This document shows, piece after piece, positions 32,400 to 41,346 of a stretch of DNA of 64,000 nucleotides. A program made the position numbers and the translations under genes. The notes under the pieces are model-generated. The model did not search any database, was not told the origin of the DNA, and was given only the letters and a program-made list of their open reading frames with translations. Source of the stretch: Oscillospiraceae bacterium (GTDB lineage Bacteria; Bacillota; Clostridia; Oscillospirales; Oscillospiraceae); contig JAGAQA010000041.1 in the NCBI GenBank assembly GCA_017622995.1, positions 1-64,000 of the forward strand, written 5' to 3'. Numbering within the stretch: position 1 is the first letter of the stretch; each line of letters opens with the position of its first letter.

Positions 32400-33779
32400 A
32401 TGGCAGAACGCTTTGAACTGGTCGAAAAGGCCCTTTTGAAGATGCTCTCGGAGAAGAAGTATGCCTCTCTGCGGGACATCCTGGTCACCATGAACCCCAT
32501 CGACGTGGCCGGCCTTTTTGACGATCTGGAAGAAAAACAGATTCCCGTCATGTTCCGTCTGCTTCCCAAGGAGCAGGCGGCGGAAACCTTTGTGGAAATG
32601 GAACCGGATGCCCAGCAGCTGCTGATCCAGGGCTTTTCAGACAACGAGCTCCGGGAAGTCCTGGATGAGCTGTATGTGGACGACGCGGCGGACCTGGTAG
32701 AGGAAATGCCCGCCAATGTGGTGCGCCGGATTCTTGCCCAGGCGGACCCGGAAATGCGCCGGTCCATCAATCAGATTCTTCGCTACCCCGAAAACTCCGC
32801 CGGCGCCCTGATGACCATGGAGTATGTGTCCCTGCGGCCGGAAATGACCGTGGAGGAGGCCATCCTCCGTATCCGCCGGCAGGGTGTGGATAAGGAAACC
32901 ATCTATACCTGCTATGTGCTGGACAGGGACCGGACGCTGCTGGGCATTGTCACCGTCAAGGACCTGCTCCTGGCGGAAAGTGACGACACGGAGATCCGGG
33001 AGATCATGACGGAAGCCGTTATCTCCGTCAATACCCAGGACGACCAGGAAGAGGTCGCCAAGATGTTCTCCAAGTACAATTTCCTGGCTCTGCCGGTGGT
33101 GGATACGGAAAGCCGGATGGTGGGCATCGTCACCTTCGACGACGCCATGGACGTTATGGAAGAAGAGGCCACCGAGGATATGGAAATCATGGCCGCTATG
33201 ACCCCTTCCGAAAAGAGCTACCTGAAGAGCACCCCCTTTGATCTGTACAAGCACCGGATCCCCTGGCTGATGCTGCTGATGGTGTCGGCCACCTTTACGG
33301 GCATGATCATCTCCTCCTTCGAAAGCGCTCTGGCGCTGCTCCCCGCCCTGACCGCCTTTATCCCCATGCTGATGGATACCGGCGGCAACTGCGGCTCCCA
33401 GTCCTCCGTTACCATCATCCGCTCCCTGAGCCTGGACGAGCTGGAGTTTTCCGACCTGCTCACCGTCCTGTGGAAAGAGGTCCGCACGGCGCTGCTCTGC
33501 GGCCTGACGCTGGCGGCCCTGTGCTTCGGTAAGGTGCTGCTGGTGGACCGGCTTCTTATGGGCAATGCCAGTATTAGCCTATCTGTGGACCTGGTGATCT
33601 GCCTGGCCCTGGGTGTGACCGTGGTCATCGCCAAGATCGTGGGCTGCACCCTTCCCCTGCTGGCCAAGAAGCTGGGCTTTGACCCAGCGGTGATGGCCTC
33701 CCCCTTCATCACCACCATTGTAGACGCCCTTTCCCTGCTGGTCTATTTCCTGTTCGCAAAGACCATTCTGGGACTTTGA
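32400..33779 (+). CDS. mgtE: MgtE magnesium transporter
   Basis: MgtE is a gated Mg2+ channel whose cytoplasmic domains close it when Mg2+ is abundant. The 459-residue protein has the N domain (~1-125; MNPIDVAGLFDDLEEKQ), two CBS domains (~130-255; DRTLLGIVTVKDLLLA, SRMVGIVTFDDAMDVM), a connecting helix and five membrane helices (~285-459). The channel signature is MDTGGNCGSQSSVTIIRSLSL. GGAGGT precedes the ATG. It is monocistronic with promoter, leader ORF and terminator. Confidence 0.95.
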   Translation: MAERFELVEKALLKMLSEKKYASLRDILVTMNPIDVAGLFDDLEEKQIPVMFRLLPKEQAAETFVEMEPDAQQLLIQGFSDNELREVLDELYVDDAADLVEEMPANVVRRILAQADPEMRRSINQILRYPENSAGALMTMEYVSLRPEMTVEEAILRIRRQGVDKETIYTCYVLDRDRTLLGIVTVKDLLLAESDDTEIREIMTEAVISVNTQDDQEEVAKMFSKYNFLALPVVDTESRMVGIVTFDDAMDVMEEEATEDMEIMAAMTPSEKSYLKSTPFDLYKHRIPWLMLLMVSATFTGMIISSFESALALLPALTAFIPMLMDTGGNCGSQSSVTIIRSLSLDELEFSDLLTVLWKEVRTALLCGLTLAALCFGKVLLVDRLLMGNASISLSVDLVICLALGVTVVIAKIVGCTLPLLAKKLGFDPAVMASPFITTIVDALSLLVYFLFAKTILGL

Positions 33780-33789
33780 CAACAATTTA

Positions 33790-33821
33790 CCGCCCTTCCC
33801 GTTTGGAAAGGGCGGATTTTT
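33790..33821 (+). terminator. Rho-independent terminator of mgtE
   Basis: Stem CCGCCCTTCC / GGAAAGGGCGG (one bulged base), followed by ATTTTT. Confidence 0.8.
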
Positions 33822-33863
33822 GGTGGCTGATTTGGAAATTCGGCAGGAATAGGGGACTTTTGT

Positions 33864-34033
33864 GAATTGACAATTGACAATGAACAATTGACAATTATGG
33901 TATCCCTTCGGGATGATTCAAATGAATTGGTTAGGAAGTCTGCCAAATACTCAGAAAACTTCCAGTTTCACAATCCTATTTTATTCATCCCCGAAGGGGA
34001 TTCCTTCATTGTCAACTGTCAATTGTCAACTGA
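33864..34033. repeat. Heptad (TTGACAA)-ended element, copy 3
   Basis: The left side is three TTGACAA-type heptads, then GGTATCCCTTCGGGATGA. The right side is ATCCCCGAAGGGGATTCC and TTCATTGTCAACTGTCAA. The middle ~75 bp differs from the other copies. It fills most of the gap between convergent mgtE and thrB. Confidence 0.75.
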
Positions 34034-34062
34034 GCTCAATCCTTCTTTTCCTGATTGCCTGT

Positions 34063-34953
34063 TTATTCCTCCGGGAAGGCCTGGGCGCCCTGGAACTCCA
34101 CGTGCAGGGGCAGGATTTCCCAATTGTGCTGGGTGATGGCAGGCAGCTTTCCGGCAAGCTTTTGGGAGAGCCCCTTGTCCCGGGTGATGCACAGCAGGGT
34201 GGGCCCTGCGCCGCTGAGGCAGAAGGCCGCGCCGTAGGTCCGGGCCAGGGCCTCAATTTTTTCGTAGTCCGGGATCAGCTTTTTCCGGTACTTCTGGTGG
34301 AGCCGGTCCTGCATGGCGTTGCGCAGCAGCTTCTCGTCTCCCAGCTCCAGGGCCTTCAGCACCATGGCGCCGTGGGAAATGTTGTAGATGGCATCTGCCC
34401 GGCTCACCTGCTCGGGAAGCACGGAACGGGCCAGGGTGGTGGGCAGGTCAAAGTCCGGGATGAGGGCCAGAAATTCCCAGCTGGGATGCAGGGGAAAGCT
34501 GACGGTAACAGGCAGGCCGTTGTCCACCATGGAGGCGGTAAGGCCGCCGTAAAAGGCGGGAGCCAGGTTGTCCGGGTGGCCTTCCATGGCGTTGGTGATG
34601 TTGAGCAGACCCTGGGTGCTGAGCTTGCTGCCCCGCAGCACATTGGCGCCCATGGCGCCGGCCACCAGCAGGGCTGCAGAGGAGCCCAGACCCCGGCAGA
34701 TGGGGATATGGGCGTCGATGTGGATTTTCACGCCCCGGACCTCCTCGCTGAGGGAGGCCAGCACGGCGCAGTAAGAGGTGTAGGCCAGATTGTCGGGCCC
34801 CTGGTAGGCCTCGTCGCAGCCGGTAATCTCCAGACCGGCGTCCGTTTCTTCAAAGGTCACATCGGTGTACAGTCCCAGGGCGCAGCCGAAGGCGTCAAAG
34901 CCCGGGCCCAGGTTGGCGGTGGTGGCGGGTACACGGACGGTTACACGTTTCAT
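34063..34953 (-). CDS. thrB: Homoserine kinase
   Basis: ThrB phosphorylates homoserine on the way to threonine. The 296-residue GHMP kinase has the N-terminal VRVPATTANLGPGFDAFGCA, the ATP loop IPICRGLGSSAALLVAG (~83-99) and the C-terminal GAAFCLSGAGPTLLCI. GGAGAGAG precedes the ATG. It is the last gene of the ppaC-holB-ricT-thrB unit; linkage of a threonine enzyme to DNA replication and RNA-maturation genes has no evident logic, and no thrC or hom is nearby. Confidence 0.95.
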   Translation of the reverse strand: MKRVTVRVPATTANLGPGFDAFGCALGLYTDVTFEETDAGLEITGCDEAYQGPDNLAYTSYCAVLASLSEEVRGVKIHIDAHIPICRGLGSSAALLVAGAMGANVLRGSKLSTQGLLNITNAMEGHPDNLAPAFYGGLTASMVDNGLPVTVSFPLHPSWEFLALIPDFDLPTTLARSVLPEQVSRADAIYNISHGAMVLKALELGDEKLLRNAMQDRLHQKYRKKLIPDYEKIEALARTYGAAFCLSGAGPTLLCITRDKGLSQKLAGKLPAITQHNWEILPLHVEFQGAQAFPEE

Positions 34954-34977
34954 TCTCTCTCCTCCGATTTACATAAC

Positions 34978-36342
34978 TTAGGAGTTATTGTCGCCTTTGC
35001 TCTGGGGCTTGGGACCTCTGCGGTAGCCCCGGTAATTCCGGCGGCGGGGGTGGCCGGTGTTTTCCGGACCTTCTCCGGGAGACTGGTCCTGCTTCCGGGC
35101 GGGGGCGGGTTTCTGGGCCTCAGCGGGCTTGGGGCCGGCGTCCTTTTTGCCGCCGCCCCGGCGGGATCTGCCGGGCTTTCCCTCGGCCCTGGGCTTCTGG
35201 GGCTTGGCTTCGGAGTCGGGGGCGGCATCGGAGCGCTCCTCCGGGGTCTCCCGGCGGGGCCTTTTGCGGCTGTCCCGACGGGGGTTCTGCTTCCGGGGGC
35301 TCCGCTCCTGGGGGGCTTCTTCGGAAGCGGCTTCTTCCTCCGCGGGGGCAGCCTGCCGCTCCTCGGCAATGGTATCGGTGGAATAGCGGAACCGGATGGA
35401 TTCCAGCACCGGGCCGTCCGCTTCCTCCACAGGCTTCCTGACGGACTTCTTGCCGCTGCCGGAGATGGGCGCCAGGTCCGCGGGGATGGGGGCATCGGTC
35501 TTCTTGGCCTTGCCGCTGCGCAGAACGGCCACATCCGCGTTCTCGAAAACACCGATGGTTTCCGGGTTGTTTTCCATCCGGACCTTCACCCGCTGGCGCA
35601 AAATATCCGCTTCCACAACGGTGCCCCGGCCCTCGGGGGTATCCACAAAGGATTCCAGCTTGGGGCTGGTGCGGATCAATGCCTCATAGGTGTCCTGCTC
35701 GTACTTGAGGCAGCACATAAGCCTGCCGCAGGTGCCGGAGATTTTGGTGGGGTTCAGGCTCAGGTTCTGGGACTTGGCCATTTTGATGGATACGGGCTGG
35801 AAATCGTCCAGGAAGCTGGCGCAGCAGAAGGGCCGGCCGCAGATGCCCAGTCCCCCCACCATCTTTGCCTTGTCCCGGACTCCGATCTGCCGCAGCTCGA
35901 TCCGGGTGTGGAAAATACCGGCCAGGTCCTTAACCAGATCCCGGAAGTCCACCCGCTCGTCGGCGGTGAAGTAGAAAAGAATTTTGCTGCCGTCAAAGGC
36001 GCACTCGGCGCAGACCAGCTGCATATCCAGTCCGTGGTCCTGGATCTTCTGGGCGCAAACGCTTTCCGCCCTGGCTTCCTTGGCGCGGTTTTCCGCCACG
36101 ATTCTTTCGTCCTGGGCCGTGGCAATGCGCAGCACCTTCCGCAGGGGGGCCACCACATCCTTTTCGGGGATCCGGTGGATGCCGGAGGCGCATACCCCGT
36201 ATTCGGCGCCCCGGGCGGTGTCAATAATCACATGGTCGCCCTGGACGCAGGGGATGTCCGCGGGGTCGAAGAAGTAGACCTTCTGCCCGGGGCGGAACTG
36301 AATATCCACAACGGATACCAGGGGATTGTTCGTTTCTTCCAT
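34978..36342 (-). CDS. ricT: RicT (PSP1 domain, YaaT) with a long basic disordered tail
   Basis: RicT, with RicA and RicF, forms an Fe-S complex that directs RNase Y processing of some transcripts and affects sporulation and competence. Residues ~1-270 are the PSP1 domain with paired cysteine motifs GICGRPFCCASF and GTCGRLMCCLKYE. Residues ~300-454 form a low-complexity, Arg/Pro/Glu/Lys-rich tail (RRDSRKRPRRE; RRRNYRGYRRGPKP) that is not part of the core family and may bind RNA. At 454 residues it is far longer than the ~275-residue B. subtilis protein. It follows holB, as in many Firmicutes. Confidence 0.9.
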   Translation of the reverse strand: MEETNNPLVSVVDIQFRPGQKVYFFDPADIPCVQGDHVIIDTARGAEYGVCASGIHRIPEKDVVAPLRKVLRIATAQDERIVAENRAKEARAESVCAQKIQDHGLDMQLVCAECAFDGSKILFYFTADERVDFRDLVKDLAGIFHTRIELRQIGVRDKAKMVGGLGICGRPFCCASFLDDFQPVSIKMAKSQNLSLNPTKISGTCGRLMCCLKYEQDTYEALIRTSPKLESFVDTPEGRGTVVEADILRQRVKVRMENNPETIGVFENADVAVLRSGKAKKTDAPIPADLAPISGSGKKSVRKPVEEADGPVLESIRFRYSTDTIAEERQAAPAEEEAASEEAPQERSPRKQNPRRDSRKRPRRETPEERSDAAPDSEAKPQKPRAEGKPGRSRRGGGKKDAGPKPAEAQKPAPARKQDQSPGEGPENTGHPRRRNYRGYRRGPKPQSKGDNNS

Positions 36343-36357
36343 GATTTGCTCCTTACT

Positions 36358-37311
36358 TTATCGGAGTGTCCAGGCCAGAAATCCGCATACGGCGGCTGGG
36401 GACACGTTGCTCAGGGTGTATTCCCTGGCTTTTTTTACGGTTTCATACATGGCGTACAGGTCCCGGCTCTCCCGGCTGGCAGCCAATGCCCTTGCCAGGG
36501 GCGATACGGCCTGGGATCCGCAGGCGGTGGCCAGAGCGCTTTCCAGCAGCTCCTGCCAGAGCTTCAGGGTGTCGGCCAGGGCATCCCGCTTCCATTTCTC
36601 CATGGGCACCAGCACCTGGGTCAGCTTCAGGCTGTCCCGGCTGCACAGGGCATCCGCCAAAAGCCGGGTTTCCTCCGGTATCTGACTGCCCACTGCCAGC
36701 AGCGCCTGGGCCTGGCCCAAAAAACCGCCGCTGCGGTTGGCTGCCGCCTGCAGGTCCTCCGGCTCCGCCTGGGGAAACTGCCGGGCAAGGGCCTCCAGAA
36801 GAACATTCCGGGGCAGGGCCTGCATCCGGATTTCCGTACACCGGGAACGGACGGTGGGCAGCAGGGCGTCGGGATTGGTGGTCAGCAGCAGAAACACGCC
36901 GTAGCTGGGCGGCTCCTCCAGCACCTTTAACAGGGCGTTCTGTCCGGGAATGCCCATATCCTGGGCCCGGGGAAAGAGGTAGAGCTTGTGCTCGGATTCG
37001 TTGGGCATGACATACATATCTGCCCGGGCCTGACGGATCAGATCCACCGGCACGGTTTTCTTTTCCGGGTCGTCCACGGTGATAAAATCCGGGTGAACCC
37101 CCTCCAGAACCTTCCGGCAGGCGGTGCACCGCATACAGGGCCTGTCCGCCCCGGTGCAGAGAATGGCCGCGGCCAGCAGCCGGGCCAGGGTATGCTTTCC
37201 GGAGCCTTCCGGCCCGGAGATCAGATAAAAGTGGGAAATCCGGCCCTTTTTCAGGGCCAGACCCAGATTTTCTTTGGTTTGGTCGTTGCCCAGCAGCGTA
37301 TCAAAGCCCAT
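36358..37311 (-). CDS. holB: DNA polymerase III delta-prime subunit
   Basis: The 317-residue AAA+ clamp-loader subunit has Walker A GPEGSGKHT (~33-41), a zinc module CTGADRPCMRCTACRK (~52-67) and the sensor region LLLTTNPDALLPTVRSRC (~140-157). Delta-prime helps load the sliding clamp at replication forks. It is 4 bp downstream of ppaC and 15 bp upstream of ricT. The unusual PVDLIRQARADM and QNALLKVLEEPP segments match HolB rather than DnaX. Confidence 0.95.
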   Translation of the reverse strand: MGFDTLLGNDQTKENLGLALKKGRISHFYLISGPEGSGKHTLARLLAAAILCTGADRPCMRCTACRKVLEGVHPDFITVDDPEKKTVPVDLIRQARADMYVMPNESEHKLYLFPRAQDMGIPGQNALLKVLEEPPSYGVFLLLTTNPDALLPTVRSRCTEIRMQALPRNVLLEALARQFPQAEPEDLQAAANRSGGFLGQAQALLAVGSQIPEETRLLADALCSRDSLKLTQVLVPMEKWKRDALADTLKLWQELLESALATACGSQAVSPLARALAASRESRDLYAMYETVKKAREYTLSNVSPAAVCGFLAWTLR

Positions 37312-37315
37312 GATC

Positions 37316-38929
37316 TTAGCCCCACAGAGCGGACAGCATGGGAATGATCTGCTTCTTCCGGCTCATGACCCGGGGCAGGAACACGGTGTTCTCCTTGGGG
37401 GCCACGCCAAAGGCCTGCTGGATGGTGTCGTCCTCGCCCAGGTAAATGAGCTGGGTTCCCTCCAGCAGCACGTCGGTGAGCATCAGGATCACCATGGTCA
37501 ACTTTTCCTTTTTGGCCTGCTTGCGCATATGGGTCAGGAAGTCTTCCTTCCGTTCCAGCATGGTGGGGCTGTCCACACAGGTGATCTGGCTGACGGCAAA
37601 ATCGTGGCCCGCGATGTGGAATTCCTTGTAGTCCGTAAACAGCAGCTCTTCAGCGGTTTTGCCCTCCAGAGAGCCGGAGAAAATGGCCTTGCCCAGCTCA
37701 TCCAGGGAGATGTCGGCCATTCTTGCCAGACGCTCGGCCATCTTCCGGTCCCGCTCGGTGCAGGTGGGGGACTTGAACATGACGGTGTCCGAGAGAATGG
37801 CGGCGGCCATCATACCGGCCATGCCCTTGGAGGGCATCAGGCCCCGGTCCTGATACATTCCGGCGAGAATTGTATTGGTGGAACCCACGGGCTCATTGCG
37901 CACATAGATGGGGTTGGTGGTCTGAATGTCGGCCAGACGGTGGTGGTCGATGATTTCCAGAATTTCGGCTTCCTCCAGACCGGGAACGGACTGGGCGGCC
38001 TCGTTGTGGTCCACCAATACCACCCGCTTCCGGCGGGGCCGCAGCAGATGATAGCGGCTCAAGAGCCCCGCGATCTTTTCCTCCCCGTCCAGAATGGGAT
38101 AGCTGGATTCCCGGTGCTTGAGAACCAGCTCCTTTACGTCGTCCACCCGGTCTTCCAAATGGAAGCAGACCAGGCCCTCCTTGCGGCAGATCCGGCCGAT
38201 GGGGGTGGACTGGAAGATCATCCGGGTGGCCCGGTAGGCGGCGTAGGGGGTGGAGATGATGCAGGTGGTGGTGGGGAGCTTCCGCATTTCCTCGTCCAGC
38301 TCCGCCTGGCAAAGCACCAGGGCGGTGACGTTCATTTCCAGGGCCCGGCGGATCATATCCGGCTGATGGCCGCAGAAAACGATGGAGTCCTTCCTGCTCC
38401 ACAGCAGGCTTTCCCGGCTCTGGGGCAGGGCGATGGTCACCTTGCCGGAGATGGTGTCCACCTGGTCCCCGGCATCGTTGAGGACCTTGCCCTCCAGCAC
38501 GGACAGAACGTTGAACAGAGGCACGTTTTCCAGCTCCGCTCCGGCGATCAGGTCCATGTTGTAGGTGGCGATGTAGTCCTTGGAGAGCATTCCGTACAGG
38601 GTGCCGTCCTCATTGGCCACCGGCAGGGCGGAAATGGTGGGCTGGCCCTGGAAGGTTTTCCAGGCCTGGGCCACGGTGACGTTGGCATCCAGCACCGGGG
38701 GCGTATCAAATTCCAGGTCCTGAACCTGGGTGAACATACTGGTAATGCGGGTGGGGGCCTCAAAGCCGAAGCGGTCCAGCACCAGCTGGGTCTCATCGGA
38801 TACCCGGCCCAGGCAGGCAGCCTTGTATTCCCGGTCCCCAAGGGCGTTGCGCAGGGCTGCGTAGGCCATGGCGGCCACGATGGAGTCGGTATCCGGATTC
38901 CGGTGTCCGGTGACGTAAATGGGGTCCAT
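37316..38929 (-). CDS. ppaC: Manganese-dependent inorganic pyrophosphatase with CBS-DRTGG regulatory insert
   Basis: The ATG at 38929, 5 nt after AGGAGG, gives 537 residues; the longer open frame is not coding. It starts DPIYVTGHRNPDTDS (DHH motif I). Residues ~65-300 are an inserted regulatory unit of two CBS domains around a DRTGG domain (SALPVANEDGTLYGMLS; SYPILDGEEKIAGLLS). The catalytic domain resumes with LVDHNE and IIDHHRLAD, and ends in the DHHA2 domain (VLLEGTQLIYLG). Family II enzymes of this CBS type are switched by adenine nucleotides. It removes pyrophosphate made by biosynthesis. Confidence 0.9.
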   Translation of the reverse strand: MDPIYVTGHRNPDTDSIVAAMAYAALRNALGDREYKAACLGRVSDETQLVLDRFGFEAPTRITSMFTQVQDLEFDTPPVLDANVTVAQAWKTFQGQPTISALPVANEDGTLYGMLSKDYIATYNMDLIAGAELENVPLFNVLSVLEGKVLNDAGDQVDTISGKVTIALPQSRESLLWSRKDSIVFCGHQPDMIRRALEMNVTALVLCQAELDEEMRKLPTTTCIISTPYAAYRATRMIFQSTPIGRICRKEGLVCFHLEDRVDDVKELVLKHRESSYPILDGEEKIAGLLSRYHLLRPRRKRVVLVDHNEAAQSVPGLEEAEILEIIDHHRLADIQTTNPIYVRNEPVGSTNTILAGMYQDRGLMPSKGMAGMMAAAILSDTVMFKSPTCTERDRKMAERLARMADISLDELGKAIFSGSLEGKTAEELLFTDYKEFHIAGHDFAVSQITCVDSPTMLERKEDFLTHMRKQAKKEKLTMVILMLTDVLLEGTQLIYLGEDDTIQQAFGVAPKENTVFLPRVMSRKKQIIPMLSALWG

Positions 38930-39049
38930 AATATCCTCCTGGCAGTTGAAATTGGGAAAATATACTGAAAAAGCCAAATTGCCGGGAAAGGGTCCCCGGC
39001 GGGGCCGAATGGGGCGCTTCCTGCGGATTGGCATAGTCTGCTATTTAAC

Positions 39050-39078
39050 ATTATAGTCCCGAAAGGGGAAAAACGCAA
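39050..39078 (-). promoter_or_regulatory. Promoter of the ppaC-holB-ricT-thrB operon
   Basis: Minus-strand TTGCGT (39073-39078), 17 bp, perfect TATAAT (39050-39055), leaving a ~115-nt leader before ppaC. Confidence 0.75.
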
Positions 39079-39109
39079 GAATAAAACATGGGATTTTACA
39101 AATCCGTGA

Positions 39110-39138
39110 TTGCAATTTTGGCAGGACTGTACTAGAAT
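39110..39138 (+). promoter_or_regulatory. Sigma-A promoter of galE
   Basis: TTGCAA (39110-39115), 17 bp, TAGAAT (39133-39138), 35 bp before the start codon. It diverges from the ppaC promoter. Confidence 0.7.
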
Positions 39139-39173
39139 AGGGGCAATGAACGGAAGAAAAAGGAGGATGCAAT

Positions 39174-40190
39174 ATGAACGTTCTGGTTACCGGCGGCGCC
39201 GGGTATATCGGCTCTCATACCTGTGTGGAGCTGCTTGACAGCGGCTACGGCGTGGTGGTCATCGATAATCTCTGCAATGCCAATCCCCTTTCCCTGGAGC
39301 GGGTGGAAGCCCTCACCGGCAAAAAGGTCACCTTTTACGAGGGGGATGTTCGGGACGAGGCGCTGCTCCGAAAAATCTTCGCGGAGAATGACATCTCCTG
39401 TGTGATCCATTTCGCCGGGCTGAAGGCAGTGGGTGAAAGCGTGGCAAAGCCCTGGGAGTATTACGACAACAACCTGAACACCACCCTGGTTCTTACCAAG
39501 GTGATGAAGGAAGTGGGCATGAAGAATATTATCTTCTCCTCCTCCGCAACAGTCTATTCCGCCGACAATGAAATGCCCCTGAAGGAAGAAAGCCGCACCG
39601 GCGGCTGCACCAACCCCTACGGCTGGACCAAGTACATGACCGAGCAGATCCTTTCCGGCATTTCCCATGCGGATCCGGACTGGTCTGTGGTGCTGCTGCG
39701 CTATTTTAATCCCATCGGCGCCCACAAGAGCGGCCTCATGGGCGAGGACCCCAGAGGCATCCCCAACAACCTGATGCCCTATATCACCCAGGTGGCCATC
39801 GGCCGCCGGGAAAAGCTCAGCATTTACGGCAACGACTACCCCACCCACGACGGCACCGGTGTCCGGGACTACATCCATGTGGTGGATCTGGCCAAGGGCC
39901 ATGTGGCGGCGGTGAAGTACGCCACCGGGAACAAGGGCACGGAGGTCTTCAACCTGGGCACAGGCATCGGCTACAGCGTGCTGGATATGGTGAACACCTT
40001 TATGGAGGTAAACCATGTGGAGGTGCCCTACCAGATTGTAGGCCGCCGGGCCGGAGACATTGCCGCCTGCTACGCGGACCCCACCAAGAGTAGGGATGTC
40101 CTTGGCTGGACCGCCCAGGAGACCCTGGCGGATATGTGCCGGGATTCCTGGAACTGGCAGAGCAAGAACCCCCAGGGGTACGGAGAATAA
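39174..40190 (+). CDS. galE: UDP-glucose 4-epimerase
   Basis: GalE interconverts UDP-glucose and UDP-galactose using bound NAD. The 338-residue short-chain dehydrogenase-type protein has NAD loop VTGGAGYIGSH (~5-15), active-site serines FSSSATVYS and the catalytic Tyr-Lys in NPYGWTKYMTE. FNLGTGIGYSVLDMV and DVLGWTAQ are typical of the family C-terminus. AAGGAGG precedes the ATG. It has its own promoter and terminator and no other gal genes beside it. Confidence 0.95.
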   Translation: MNVLVTGGAGYIGSHTCVELLDSGYGVVVIDNLCNANPLSLERVEALTGKKVTFYEGDVRDEALLRKIFAENDISCVIHFAGLKAVGESVAKPWEYYDNNLNTTLVLTKVMKEVGMKNIIFSSSATVYSADNEMPLKEESRTGGCTNPYGWTKYMTEQILSGISHADPDWSVVLLRYFNPIGAHKSGLMGEDPRGIPNNLMPYITQVAIGRREKLSIYGNDYPTHDGTGVRDYIHVVDLAKGHVAAVKYATGNKGTEVFNLGTGIGYSVLDMVNTFMEVNHVEVPYQIVGRRAGDIAACYADPTKSRDVLGWTAQETLADMCRDSWNWQSKNPQGYGE

Positions 40191-40196
40191 TATGCA

Positions 40197-40230
40197 AAAC
40201 CGGAAGGCGGCTGCCTTCCGGTTTTTTATA
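40197..40230 (+). terminator. Rho-independent terminator of galE
   Basis: A 12-bp perfect stem AAACCGGAAGGC / GCCTTCCGGTTT with a GGCT loop is followed by TTTATA. Confidence 0.9.
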
Positions 40231-40231
40231 C

Positions 40232-40390
40232 TGATTCTCTTTTGAAAGTGGACAATCGCTTGCGAGAGGCCACTTTCATTAGAGAATCATAATGAGACGG
40301 GAATCTGTGATTTTTCTTCCCAAAAATCACAGATTCGGCATCGCGGTCAAGCGATGCCGTTTCAATTGAAAGACTACTTTCAATTGAAAC
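40232..40390. repeat. Array of four consecutive hairpins between galE and rrf2
   Basis: Hairpin 1 (40232-40289) pairs TGATTCTCT / AGAGAATCA and GAAAGTGG / CCACTTTC. Hairpin 2 (40301-40336) is a perfect 15-bp stem GAATCTGTGATTTTT. Hairpin 3 (40337-40358) is GGCATCGC / GCGATGCC. Hairpin 4 (40359-40390) is a perfect 14-bp stem GTTTCAATTGAAAG. Hairpins 2 to 4 abut with no spacing. Only galE's own terminator is needed here, and the rrf2 gene ends 7 bp to the right on the other strand. Confidence 0.7.
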
Positions 40391-40396
40391 ATAGTA

Positions 40397-40831
40397 TTAG
40401 ATGACATAATCATTTCCCACGGAGGATGCTTTCCGGTCCAGAATATCCTGGAGGGTAATGGAATCCAGGTACTCGTTGACCACCCGGTCCAGCCCCTCCC
40501 AAACGGGCTTGGTCAGGCACTCCGGCTCCCGGGGGCAGGTCTGGGCGCCGGGCTCCAGGCAGGCCACGATGGAAAGGTTGGTTTCCGTGGCCCGGAGAAT
40601 ATCCCCCAGGGTGTATTCCGCAGGCTTCCGGGACAGGCGGTAGCCTCCCTGCACCCCCCGGCTGGTCTGCAAAAGCCCGGCCCGGTTCAGCACGGGAATG
40701 ATCTGTTCCAGATATTTTTTGGAAATTTCCTGCCGGGCGGCAATGTCCTTCAGGGAAACGTAGCCTTCCGCGCAGTGCTCGCTCAGATCCAGCATCATCC
40801 GCAGGGCATAGCGTCCTCTTGTGGAGATCAT
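40397..40831 (-). CDS. Rrf2 family regulator, IscR/CymR-like
   Basis: The 144-residue protein begins MISTRGRYALRMMLDLSEH, the Rrf2 winged-helix signature, with the recognition region ISKKYLEQIIPVLNRAGLLQTSRGVQGGYRLSR. Three cysteines in CLEPGAQTCPREPECL (~91-106) match the IscR-type Fe-S ligands, so it may sense iron-sulfur status; CymR-type members instead sense cysteine metabolism. Its start overlaps the comEB stop by 4 bp. No isc or suf genes are in the window, so its targets are not known. Confidence 0.85.
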   Translation of the reverse strand: MISTRGRYALRMMLDLSEHCAEGYVSLKDIAARQEISKKYLEQIIPVLNRAGLLQTSRGVQGGYRLSRKPAEYTLGDILRATETNLSIVACLEPGAQTCPREPECLTKPVWEGLDRVVNEYLDSITLQDILDRKASSVGNDYVI

Positions 40832-41331
40832 TTGGCGGCAGCCCTCTCTTCCTCCGGAACAAAGTCCAGGGTGATGGAATGCAGCCTGGGCCGCAGCTGG
40901 GTAAACTTCACCCCGGCGGATTGGAGCATCCGCTTGGAGGCCAGGGTTGCCATGGAGTCGGCATACTTATCGGAAAGATACAGCACTTCCTTCACGCCGC
41001 TCTGAATGATGGCCTTGGCGCACTCGTTGCAGGGGAACAGGGCCACAAACAGGCGGCTTCCCTGCAAGGATCTGCCGTGGGCGTTCAGAATGGCGTTGAG
41101 CTCCGCGTGGACAACGTAAGGGTACTTGGTTTCCGCACCCTCCCGCTCCCAGGGGTATTCGTCATCGGAGCAGCCCTTGGGCATGCCGTTGTAGCCGGTG
41201 GAAAGGATGATGTTGTCCTGGGAGACGATGCAGGCCCCCACCTGGGTGTTGGGGTCCTTGGACCGCCTGGCCGCCAGCATGGCAATGCCCATAAAATATT
41301 CGTCCCAGCTGATATAGTCTTCCCGTTTCAT
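40828..41331 (-). CDS. comEB: dCMP deaminase family protein (ComEB-type)
   Basis: The 167-residue zinc hydrolase has the cytidine/deoxycytidylate deaminase motifs VVHAELNAIL (zinc His, catalytic Glu) and LFPCNECAKAII (zinc Cys pair), and the N-terminal SWDEYFMGIAMLAARRSKDP typical of dCMP deaminases. These convert dCMP to dUMP for thymidylate synthesis. The comEB name is by similarity of type; no other competence genes adjoin. It lies between hemW and rrf2 in one operon. Confidence 0.85.
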   Translation of the reverse strand: MKREDYISWDEYFMGIAMLAARRSKDPNTQVGACIVSQDNIILSTGYNGMPKGCSDDEYPWEREGAETKYPYVVHAELNAILNAHGRSLQGSRLFVALFPCNECAKAIIQSGVKEVLYLSDKYADSMATLASKRMLQSAGVKFTQLRPRLHSITLDFVPEEERAAAK

Positions 41332-41346
41332 GGCAATACCTCCTGT

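Noticed and set aside
33913-36930. A 1005-codon open frame on the plus strand
   Set aside because: It lies opposite thrB, ricT and holB, which have clear conserved motifs on the minus strand. The long frame is a by-product of GC-rich codon use and has Gly/His/Gln/Leu-heavy composition without any domain.
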